Part shown: positions 22,674 through 32,697 of the stretch, piece after piece
Numbering within the stretch: the stretch's first letter is position 1
Layout of the letters: each line of letters opens with the position of its first letter
Assembly (NCBI GenBank): GCA_035772785.1
Contig: JAOCPU010000055.1
Coordinates: 177,803 to 241,802 of the forward strand
From: Phlebiopsis flavidoalba
Taxonomy: Eukaryota > Basidiomycota > Agaricomycetes > Polyporales > Phanerochaetaceae
Length of the DNA stretch: 64,000 nucleotides
Direction of reading: 5' to 3'
The notes under the pieces: model-generated
What the model saw: only the letters and a program-made list of their open reading frames with translations
Told to the model about the DNA's origin: nothing
Database searches by the model: none
Program-made: the position numbers and the translations under genes

Positions 22674-24935
22674 TCAGCAAGCAGTGCATTGCAATTTGCA
22701 TCGTTCCCTGTTCTCGTCACGTTCCTCCTTGAGATGCTCTATCTCTTGCACATCCACCACCTTCAGAGGCCAAGTAAGCCAGCTCCCTCCACTCCGCATG
22801 AACGACAAGCCCATGTCTTCCAAGAGGGTGTCAACAAGTTGCGGCCAACTAATAAAGCATTGCTCTTAGAACCAGGCCAATGAGGGTGATCGAATATGAC
22901 TGACCTAAACATAGCCATATCTGCGGTGTAGGACTCGCTTGCCCAACTTCGCATACCTGGGTAGCGCTGCCTTAGCCAAGAGTTGTTTCGTTCTGCGTCT
23001 TCTATCGTGGCTTCAACTGTTCCCGGAATACGCAGGAATGGATCTTTGCGAAAGTAAGATGCTATCCAGTGTGCACCAACCTCGAAGACATAGCCATTGT
23101 TTGTTGTGAACTAGCAAATCTTTAGCAACTAATTACACCATAGCATTGGAACATCTCACAATTGCACCATTGACAGCGAAATCACGCCCCATGATATTGC
23201 GCGCAGGTACAAGACCACGGTAGATGGCCGCAGCATGATCCGGGCCCACTTTGTCCAGTCGGAGAAGCCCAGTTCCGTGTGGTTCATCCAGAGTTCTGTA
23301 CATGATATTCCTTGCGATACTCAACATCCTCCGGCGGCGGTGGGTGAGCGTCAAGTCCGAGTTCTTCGTACATCTCCTCTGAGAAAAACATCCTACGGTT
23401 AGCATATATGCTCGGCGTGAAGGGACGAAACGCACTGTCCAGGATATCTTTCCATGATGACGTGAAGCCCGAACAGAGAGTACGACCGCGTCCGCTTGCA
23501 CTACGCGCCCGTCTTCCAGAACGATAGACTTCCCGTCTTTGCCATACTTTTGCGCCCGAGCCGGTGAAATCAGTTCGATTTTCTCCTCGGCGAACCAGGC
23601 TGAAGAAGCGGTCTGGTGCAGGAACACCCTCATCGTTGATGCGAATGCTCCAAAACAGACTGTGGGTGTTGCGTAATGGAGAATCGTGAGGTACGCCCAG
23701 GGCTGAGTACTTGGATACGTAATGTTATTACTGACGGGAGATTTGCGCGAAGAAAGAACTTACTGTACTTTCTCTCAACGCATTCCAGACAAAGTGCACG
23801 AGTTTGCTCCCTAGCCATGTGGTATGGAGGAAGCGTCTATGACCCAAAGTCAGTTATATGTGAGTGGCTAGATTCTAAATAGCTATACTCGAGGCGCGTT
23901 CGTATCTGTCTGCTCGGAGACAAGACTGCCAAAAACCTCAAATCAAATGAGCGACAAGTTGATTGTGAGCATCGAAAGGATATTCACCTGCTCTTCTAAC
24001 AAATTCGGGTAAGGGCGAAGACGAAGCAATGGAAGCGTCGGCTGTCTCGAAGACGAGAGACACCTTTCTTCCACAGTTCGCCAAATATGTTGCAGTGCTA
24101 TGCGAAGACCATTCAAAATCCTGATCTTGAGCTGTGCATTATGAGTGACAACATACTCTTGCGCTGACTTTCCACCCCCTACCACTATGGCATGCCCAGG
24201 CTGCAAATCTGACAATGGCCGGACAGCAGCTAGTAGCTCGTTCACGTGGCTCTTAATTTCCAATGAATGAAATACGGGTCCCTGGAATCCCTGGGATTTT
24301 GCCTCCTGAGGTGACAGATTCGGCGGATACTTTGGATTACTGCATCCCTATATGATCAACGAATGAGTTCTGTCTAGCAAGCGACTGCCAGGTCACGACT
24401 TACACCGGTGCACAGAACGACCCTATCATACAAGCGTAGCGACTCTTCGCCCGTACGACGATCACGTACTGACACACTCCAGTGGTTTCCCAGAGTCGAA
24501 TCACTGATTTTCGATTGCAACTTTCTGACGTTGGTCACAGTAATTCCATAGCTAATTCTTCCCCTCAGAAACCTGTCAGCGAAGCTTTCCATGTACAAAC
24601 GTAGATCTTCTCCTGTAAGACGACCGCCTGACTCTTTCCTTGGGCGGGAGGAGGCATAGGGAGAGATGAGAATCGATATTCTCCGTGAACGCTAGCCCAT
24701 ATTGAATCAGTACAATGCGAAAGTCTTTCTTCGTGGGTTCAACGTACTTGTTGATGACCAGCCCCAGGAGAGGTACACGTTCATCCGCCCAGTTACCTCC
24801 AGCAGAGTAGTCATGTGTGAGGATCTCAACGTTTGTGAAGCCATCTTGAAGCAGAACGTGGGCAGTGATGAGCCCTGCAGGCCCAGAGCCAATGACGCAA
24901 ATTGTTTTGTCCAGTTCATTCTGAGGCGCCTCCAT
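22674..24935 (-). CDS. Flavin-containing monooxygenase-like FAD/NADPH oxidoreductase (copy 2)
   Basis: Paralogue of the 17.2-19.5 kb gene. It starts MEAPQNELDKTICVIGSGPAGLITA with an intact FAD motif. It continues TNVEILTHDYSAGGNW, MYMESFADRFLRGRISYGI (24540-24598), YDRVVLCTGV, FQGPVFHSLEIKSHVNELLAAV (about 24200-24290) and the NADPH motif AIVVGGGKSAQ (24150-24190). Then come KIELISPARAQKYGKDGKSIVLEDGRVVQADAVVLS (23470-23580), YRGLVPARNIMGRDFAVNGAIV and NNGYVFEVGAHWIASYF. The end is RQRYPGMRSW, MGLSFMRSGGSWLTWPLKVVDVQEIEHLKEERDENRE, with a stop at 22674-22676. Several frame breaks occur. It is clearly diverged from copy 1 at the amino-acid level, so the duplication is not recent. Confidence 0.8.
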
Positions 24936-25077
24936 GAGATCTATTCTGTGCTGAGGTGTGGCAGTCAGTAGCTTCGCTGAATCGCTCCTAACCTGAGTCG
25001 GATGGGGAGCGTACCTCCAGGGATGTTAGCGAAATATCGCCTCGAACTTCTCCTGGTATTTATGGGTCGTGTGCGAC
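24936..25077. other. Upstream region of monooxygenase copy 2
   Basis: Short intergenic stretch before repeat copy B. No motif stands out. Confidence 0.35.
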
Positions 25078-25150
25078 GTGTACGCAGTAGGCGTGGAGCG
25101 GAACAGTAGGTTCATTTATCGTCAGAGTCGGACCGAACGTGGTGGCAGCG
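25078..25150. repeat. Dispersed repeat, copy B, first segment
   Basis: This matches 29298-29368 closely (shared words GGAACAGTAGGTTCATT, TCGTCAGAG, GTGGTGGCAGCGAG). Here the repeat is interrupted after GCGAG and resumes at about 26291. Confidence 0.8.
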
Positions 25151-25388
25151 AGAATACAAAAACATCAGCTTCCGACGTAAATATTTGTCGTGATTTGAAG
25201 GCTGTGGGGGCTTGCGGTTCAGGGACGCGGTATAAGTTCTTGATATTCTGACTCGATAATGTTTCTTAAAGACCAAGATACTATATGTAGTCACCGGTAG
25301 ACAGCGTTCCCTTTGAGAAAAACATCGCGTCGACTCCGTTCACGGATGCGACGACGATCGTGGTCAAGGTTCGAGCTGTCGGAGCCGT

Positions 25389-26246
25389 CCGACACTAGTC
25401 TCGTTCCCATCCCGCACCGGACTCCGAAAGCGCAAGGCTTTCGGCCGGCGAATCGGACATCGAAAAACGGATGTTCGCCGTTCGTCCTAAGGGTCTGGTG
25501 CATTTGGATCATGACCGGCTACATCGCGCGCACGTGATCGTCACGCTCGCGCCTTGAGCCCGCTCGCACTGTCGTATACACCCCTTCCGCGGAGGTCCTG
25601 CTCTCCTGGCTCTGCAAACTTGGATATAGCGTACATTAAAATGTCATGAAACATTATTACCTGCATCTCATTCGATTTTCTGACTCGTTTCCTTCGAGAT
25701 CTGCTCACTTCGCTATCTAACCGCTGCCCGGCGGTATGAACGATGGCGCCGCTCCGCTCAGCGCCCCCCTCCAGTTCAATTGAGGTGCTAATGTCCTAGA
25801 CATGCCCAATGTCGCCAAGAAAGGACTACATAATACCAGAACCACTGGAGTTCCCAGCCCAGTCCCCAGCTTGAAGCACCATGACCGCATATACCCAGCA
25901 TATACCCAGCACAGAGCCGGATACTGGGCTTTCTAGTGCTTCCAAACACTCCTGCATATCATGAAAATGGCCCACATGTGTATGCGAGAGGGTATGCGGG
26001 TCCGCGAGCACTGAGCAGATGCAGCGAGTCGTGCACTCGCAGAGGGAGGAGGGGCGCGAGGGGTCCTGTCACACGTCACGTCACTCGATGTAGCCGGTTC
26101 ATGATCCAAATTCACCAGACATTTCCCCCCCAGGACCAGGACATCAGTTTTTTCGATGTCCGATTCGGTCCAGCCCGGCTATGTCCGGGCTAGGGGGGAG
26201 GAGGCCTTTCGGGCCTCTAATGGCTGGGGACGAGACTAGTCCGACA
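25389..26246. mobile_element. Non-autonomous element with long degenerate terminal inverted repeats
   Basis: The left arm 25389-25526 and the complement of the right arm 26086-26246 share GACACTAGTCTCG-like ends, GAATCGGACATCGAAAAA, GGTCTGGTG, ATTTGGATCATGA and CCGGCTACATCG in the same order. Arms of about 140 bp with an internal 560 bp lacking a transposase frame fit a MITE-like element. It sits inside the interruption of repeat copy B. I cannot define the target-site duplication. Confidence 0.6.
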
Positions 26247-26290
26247 CATCTGTAAGTCCGAGGGATTTGATTGCCAACCATGAGCCGAGG

Positions 26291-26676
26291 CTTTTGCCGA
26301 CGTCGGAGACTGGAGCGGAGTGTATTACGATCAGAGCTCCCGGGTACCAATTTCGGCTCCGCTAGCTCTTAAGCTTGAATCCTGATATCCACGTCCAGGT
26401 GACTCCAGGAGAGAGCAACACCGCAATCTACAGCTGAGCATCGCATCTGTCACGGCTTGAGTTAGCTTGCAATATTTATGGGTCTCGAAACGTTGAACTC
26501 TGTCGAAGGGCCCTGTCGTATCCCATCTAACGAGGCCTTGTCTGACTCCTCGCAGCAGAAAAGGGCTGAAAATTAGGCCTCCATGTCCGACGTCAAACTA
26601 AAGGCTACAGCGATTGGGGAAGACCCTACCAAGGTGCTTGTTTGTTCCAAATTTATTCTAAGTGGCGGAGTGACAT
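26291..26676. repeat. Dispersed repeat, copy B, second segment
   Basis: This matches 29369-29747: shared blocks include CGTCCAGGTGACTCCAGGAG, GCAACACCGCAATCT, AGCTGAGCATCGCATC, GTCTCGAAACGTTGAA against ATCTCGAAACGTGGA, and GACCCTACCAAGGTGCTTG. Its last 35 bases are inverted relative to copy A. Confidence 0.8.
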
Positions 26677-26680
26677 GCTT

Positions 26681-27232
26681 GTGGTACAAGGGGGCATGCA
26701 GAGATTAAGCGCCGTACCCGATGATGGGAGGGGAGGGTAGGGGGTACCGGGCCTTATACATATTTTTATTTATGGCCAAATGTAATCATTTAAAATGGTT
26801 TTCTCGGTCTGAGAAGCGCAATAATACAAATCCCAGTCCTAAAGGAAGGCATAAGTCTCAATATGAACGACGCTACTGTGCGTTGCAATGGTCCTGGGTG
26901 TCACGACGAGGTAAGCTGTGTTCACCTTCTCGCATGCTTTGTGCTGAGGTCCCTCATCTGGTTTCATTTGGCTTGCTGTGGCCTTCTCAGTTAACCGGCT
27001 CCCGGCGGTGGTTCTGTGACGACGTTTGTAAAGACAATGCTGGATTCAGAGGAAGAGACGTAGAGTATAATGGTTTGACCCCGATGTAATACATATGACG
27101 CTGATGTAATCGACTTGACATCATCATACAAGCGCCCAAAGGGGAGAGGGAGGGACGGGGTCTCGGACCTTAAACACGAAATACCCGTCATCGGGTAGTG
27201 TATAATTTTCATGCTGCCCCCTTGTGTGTGGT
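26681..27232. mobile_element. Short element with imperfect terminal inverted repeats
   Basis: The left end (26681-26729: GTGGTACAAGGGGGCA, then ACCCGATGATGGG) pairs with the complement of the right end (27184-27232: ACAAGGGGGCAGCATG, then ACCCGATGACGGG). Total length is about 550 bp with no transposase frame. It lies directly against the end of repeat copy B. Confidence 0.5.
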
Positions 27233-27425
27233 ATTGTAACCATACGGTCACACAGTCACACGTCACACGTAACGTCACATTACTCATCACCTTTCTATAT
27301 GCGGACCGTCACATTCGTGATATATCGGGTAGCTTCTCGGGACACGTCTTGGACTTTTCCCTCTTATATACTCGTACACTTTCGTGTCGAGAGACTGAGG
27401 CAGCTGGACCCCACGAGCACGACAC

Positions 27426-27580
27426 GGCACTGTATTTAACACAAATCACAAGAAGTTGTTTTTGGATTGTTCAGTTACACTACTATACAGTATTGCAATC
27501 ATCAATGGGTCACTGGGCAAGAGATTTTTTGACTCAATTCATGCTCTTCACTCGCAGGTGCGTTGCAAATGACCTGAATT
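27426..27580 (-). pseudogene. Remnant of a third monooxygenase 3' end
   Basis: The sequence CTGTATTTAACA, AATCACAAGAAG, TATACAGTA, GTCACTGGGC follows the same order as 22577-22660, the 3' flank of monooxygenase copy 2, and the similarity continues weakly into GTGCGTTGCAAAT. The rest of a gene is not visible beyond 27600. It looks like a broken duplicate of the gene end. Confidence 0.55.
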
Positions 27581-27599
27581 TGGAAAAGGGTCAGTGGCA

Positions 27600-29297
27600 A
27601 GCGCGGGTCCAAAAATGCTCTCTGTTGACTCTCTGTCAATCTTGATGAGAGCTTTGAGGTGGGATTCTTTGTAAAGACCACACCTGCTTGAGCACCACCG
27701 TGAGTGGACTCCAGCGGTGGCTCACAGTGACGCTAGGAATTGACCGCACGGCCTTGGTGCCGTGCGACCGTAGAGCCTGATGCAACCAGTTGCTGGAGAG
27801 GGTTGGGGTAGCCCCGTGGGGCACGCTCTGTGTGCACAGCAAGTGCAGACGAGGTTGAATGAGTCTTCTTCGGCACAATTCATGAACACATGTTGAAAAA
27901 ATCAGTATACTATAGCTGAGAGCAAAGAAATTTTGCGTACCACCCGAGCTTGAAGTCGTTGCTTCTGCCCCGGTACTGTTGCACTGTGATCCAACTTCTT
28001 TCTCTGGACCTATTCCTGTTGCGGGGGGCCATCCACTCCATTGTGAATGGCCTCTTACAGGCCAAGCTGCTTCATAGCGATCCCTAACCAAGGAAATTTA
28101 TGGAGCATCTAAGCATATTTCGTAAGCTGGGTTAGCTAGACAGAAGGTGTGTCCGCAAAAAAAACTGACACTATTCAGAAACTCGGTTTTTTGTCCTTGT
28201 CTCTTTTGGCGAGTCCATGTCTGACTCAATGTCAGATGTTGCGGTATTTCGAATTGGTAGGCACTTCTAAGATGGGGCTCATGCAGATTCGGCAGGTGCC
28301 CACGTGGCATTATTTTGTCACGCTTCCTGGCGCTTCTCTTCCCATTTGGCTGGCGATAGTGTGACAATCCGCACTAATCTTGTAACTACATTCTGAATAA
28401 TGACGATAAAAAAAAATTCCTTCCCATACGATTGTCGAAAAAGATGATTAGGAAAATCGTATGGGAACGCTTTTGCTGATTTCAACAATGGGGACAAAGT
28501 AGTTTTGGAAAATACAGGTGGGACCAGTGATGACATAAGAATGTTGAGTCAGAAGCCTTGACTGCTCTCTCAGACGCGCAACACACACCCCATGTCATGT
28601 CTTTTGAGTCCTAAATTATCATCTTTGTCATAAATGTTTTGTAATTTCTAGTATCTACAGACACATCCATTGGTTTCTTGCCTACTGGACGGCGACAGTA
28701 GACTTCGTCACGGTAGCCCGAGTGCGCTGGCAGGTCCACATCAGGTCACAACAAGGTCCCATCAGGTCACCGCCACGTGGGCACCCCGAATCTGCATGAA
28801 GCCCCATCTTACCAGAACAAAGGCATATCTCGTATCAGTTGACGATCACCACGATATGACAAGCTGAGACATACATTCAACGCCGCGCGTTCGTGATCCC
28901 CGCAGCTCGGGGACGTGGACGAGGCTACGGTATGCGGATAAACAGGTAGGGCGAGGAAATGAAAAGGCATCTGAGACAGGCAACGAGGCGGCGTGCCCTT
29001 GTGGGTCCATGGCCGCAATGGTCAGCCCGATGCTGGTACGCGCATAGGCATCTGTTCGCAAGCCTGTCATTTATCTGAGGCCTCAATTGCTGGTGCTTTA
29101 CGGCCGCACGGAGCATTTGCCTCGTGGACGCTAGGGGAAGTGGCCAACTGACCCTACTAGTCCCGTACCCGACAGAGGCCACAAGGCCCGCCACCATAGC
29201 GAGGCCTGACAGCCGTTGAGTGCTAAAAGCGAAGCGAGACGCGACGTGGACTCGGGAGCCACTTTTCCAGGAGTAAGCGGCCTGCTCCCCAAACATC
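27600..29297. other. Repeat-flanked stretch without a recognised gene
   Basis: A minus-strand frame at 27636-28091 has no family I recognise. The stretch 28422-28469 contains a strong inverted repeat. The stretch 28690-28790 has repeated CAGGTCAC words. The remainder is unassigned. Confidence 0.4.
28422..28469. repeat. Inverted repeat with 13-bp arms
   Basis: TTCCCATACGATT and its complement AATCGTATGGGAA are separated by about 20 bases. The arms are perfect. No gene end is identified next to it. Confidence 0.6.
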
Positions 29298-29747
29298 ATG
29301 TACGCAGCAGGCGTGCGAGCGGAACAGTAGGTTCATTCATCGTCAGAGCCGGACCGACCGTGGTGGCAGCGAGCTTTTGCTGGCGTCCGAGGCTGGAGCG
29401 CGGAGTGTACCCAGTGACATCAGATCTAGTAGAGATCCCGGGTACCAGCGAGTCCGCTAGCTCTTCTTGATATCGACGTCCAGGTGACCCCAGGAGAGCA
29501 ACACCGCAATCTCCAGCTGAGCATCGCATCCGTCACGGCTTGCAATAGCTTGCATTGATACTTGTGGATCTCGAAACGTGGACTCTGTCGAAGGGCCCTC
29601 TCGTGTCCCATCTAACGAGGCCTGTGTCTGACTCCTCGCGCAGAAAAGGGCTGAAAACAAGAACCCGATGTCAGAAGCTACAGCGATTGGGGTCGACCCT
29701 ACCAAGGTGCTTGTCACACCGCCACTTAGAATAAAATTTGGAACCAA
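29298..29747. repeat. Dispersed repeat, copy A (uninterrupted)
   Basis: The 450-bp repeat is shared with 25078-25150 plus 26291-26676. No coding capacity is evident. It ends only about 25 bp before the first coding block of the DUF6535 gene. Its final segment, 29713-29746, is the reverse complement of the corresponding segment in copy B. Confidence 0.8.
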
Positions 29748-29769
29748 AACATACTTATGCTATCATGAG

Positions 29770-32359
29770 GGACATGAGAGAGCTGCTCGTCCATCGCTGA
29801 ATGGATGGGCGGGGATTGAGGACCATCTCATGAAGCCATGACACCGGCATGGTCAAGGACTATGCCGACGACATAGATACTCTCCTCGTGTTTGTGAGTT
29901 ACTCTAAAAGTACTACGAGAAAAACAGCTGATAGTTTAGCACAGGCGGGTCTTCATTCCGCTGTGCTTACAGCATTTGTTGTACAGACATATTCGCTACT
30001 GCAGCCGGACCCCACGAGCACGACGAATCATCTCCTTGCTGCTGGTCTACTCCTTTATCTGAACGGGACCGTATTCTCACAGAATGATTTCAACAATACC
30101 TCGATCGCACTCAACTTCTCACCATCTCCCACCCACGCGCTGGATCAATGCCTTACTGTTCATCAGTCTGGTCTTCAGTCTCGCGGCAGCTTTCTTCGGA
30201 TCATCGCGAAACAAGGGCTACGCGAGTATATGAAGTGGAACTCGACTGTGGCATCCCCTCGTGAAAACGTGTTGGCACGACAAGGCCAGTTTGAAGCGTG
30301 GGATGCGTGGCACGTAGCTGCGATCATTTCCTCCATACCCGTTCTACTCGAGCTGGCAATGGTTCTTTTTCTAGGCGGGACTACAGTCTTGCTCTGGACG
30401 CTAGACGACGTTGTGGCAGCTATGGTCACTGCTGTGGTCATATTTTTTCTAGGCGTCGCCGGAGCTTTCACGTCCTACCGGTGTTTTACACACGCTGTCC
30501 CTACAGATCACGCACAGCCTGGGCATGTGCCATTGCTGTGGAGGCTGTTCGCTCTTCCCTTCGAGTTCTATCTGGCTTCTTACACTCCGTACACTCCCAG
30601 TGGAATAGCTCTCTCCTGGTACTCCTTCCAGAATCGTCCTCGCAGCATGGCGCGTGGCTCAGCGGTCGAGCGTCATTCACAAATCCTGGAGGGACCGAGA
30701 CATTCCATCTAGTATATCTGCTGCTGTCAAGCAAAGAAGCTGGCTTGCTGGCTCCTTGAACCTACGCGAGGCCGCTAGGAGCGAACTACATAACGAGCGG
30801 ATACACATCGGCCCAGATGGGCATATCTGGAGCAACCTCCTCCCGGTCCAGGTGGACAGCACAACTTTTGAGGCCGCGGATGCGCTCATCCAAGACTTGG
30901 AGAAACCACTGTGCTGTTGCGGGCCCTCGTATGGGTGCAACGCGCATCCTGTGACGCTCGTGTCCATGATTATGTTGACGAGTGTCTGCGTACTATCCAT
31001 TCCGACGCACCCCCTTGCGTGGACTCATCCCAAATCGCTATCCTTACCAATTGGCTCTTGATCCTTTCGACGCGTCAGACGCCATTAACGACCCATCATC
31101 TTCGATCCTTCGCGTCGATGCCGCATAGTCTCAGATTGGACGGCACCGCTGCTCTGTCAGTCATCGGGCTCAGGCAAATGCTAGGGCGTTCGTGCTTACT
31201 ATCCTGAGTCGCCTGACCAGGATGACCACACCTTCAGTGCAGTGAACCCGGTGCACCGGCTTGCTGATTACATCGACCCTACCTGTCACCTCAACCCCCT
31301 CCTCTTTCGCATGCTCACTCTGTCTCTTACTCAAACTATTTCCCAGCTCAAAGCTGCCGTTCAGACACAGAACTGTGGAGACAATTGGCTTTGTCTCCAA
31401 GTACGGCGAGTCGTGGAAATCTTTAACGCGATACAAGATATGGCTCGACTCATGTCCTGGTGGCGCACGACATGCTATACCGACAGTCTTCGGGCTATCC
31501 TCCAATGTAGTCACCTCGAGGGGTCAGAGCTTGACTCGAGAGCTCCTGGTCTACGGTTGATGGCTTTTCGACATGCACGAGATCATGCGAGAGTCACTGT
31601 TTCTTCACAAAACTCGGCGTTGATAGGTGAGGTCACTTCTTGTTCGACCACGCTCCCGGACGGACGACTCAAATCATAATTACAGACGTCACATCTGGGG
31701 AAATGAAGCAGACTGACTACGAAGGTCTGTTGGCGTGCGAGTCAAAGACCAACTTCCGCCATTGCAGCAATGACGAGTTTTTCATATCTTCGCCGATCTC
31801 GTATCAGGATGGCTCTATTGGAGACCGGTGGTCTCAGGATCTACTTTCCGGAGCATCTTGACGAAGATTGCTGATGCGGTCTGGGCAATTCCGTATCGTA
31901 ACAGGTCTCGCAGCAAGGTCATCGCTTTTGACACCGAGTGGATCCAAGAACTTCTCATGTGGCTTGAGAACGAGATGCAACCTCTTGAACCATTTGGCCA
32001 AGAGGTCCGACGCCTCCTTCATGCACTGGAAAAGATGTATCTTGCAGAAATGTCTACTGTGGTAATGCCCGAGGCGTGTCCTAGCCTGGGCGACAATAAC
32101 GATACATTGTGCAGTTTTATCTTAAACTCTCCTCACTTAGAATCCCTACATCATAACCTTGGGAGGGCGCACAAGGATCTGGACCTCTGTGAGCGATCCA
32201 ATTGTCATTGGCTGTCTCACAGCTGTCAGTCCACGGATACATGCACAATTCTGCAACCACGCGGCCTGTAATCCTTCACACTACGTAGTGACATCTTATG
32301 TATATCAAAGCACCGATACTTCGGATACGGCTCGGAGTTCCGTCGAAATATTAAAGTAG
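29770..32359 (+). CDS. DUF6535-domain membrane protein
   Basis: Agaricomycete-specific protein family of unknown function with N-terminal membrane spans. The domain begins WAGIEDHLMK, MVKDYADDIDTLLVF, then an in-frame intron 29894-29944 with GT/AG ends, then HSAVLTAFVVQTYSLLQPDPTSTTN. Further on are IIAKQGLREYMKW, SPRENVLARQGQFEAWDAWHVAAIISSIPVLLELAMVLFLGG and TVLLWTLDDVVAAMVTAVV, all characteristic. The long C-terminal region continues through ALIQDLE...RALVWVQRASCDARVHDYVDECLRTIH and DPFDASDAINDPSSSIL, and ends YQSTDTSDTARSSVEILK-stop at 32357-32359. No in-frame Met precedes the domain, because repeat copy A lies just upstream; the 5' end may be lost. Frame shifts are frequent. Confidence 0.75.
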
Positions 32360-32697
32360 CAGCTTTTACTCAAAGATGTGCAGAATTCATTTGCAACAAA
32401 GGTAGCCACATATCGGCACACTGAACTCATCACATCGGCACACAGATGTAGAGTAATGGTGAGCTCCTCAGCGAGCCAAATCATTATGGTCATTAATTTG
32501 TTCACAAATCGACTACATGAAAGTATGTACGACAGCATCCGTTCTAGAAGAAAACATTCCACAGAAAAAGCTTAGTCAGGTCGTTGATGCTGCGAGCGTT
32601 GTTGCCAACGTGGTGAAGGAGGTTTGCTGCGGCAAGGGCGTGAGCAGGGCTATATCCATAGTCAGCTAATGTTCGAAGAATCAGGAATTGAATCTGC
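32360..32697. other. Convergent intergenic region
   Basis: This lies between the DUF6535 stop and the stop of the minus-strand repeat precursor. No feature is recognised. Confidence 0.4.
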
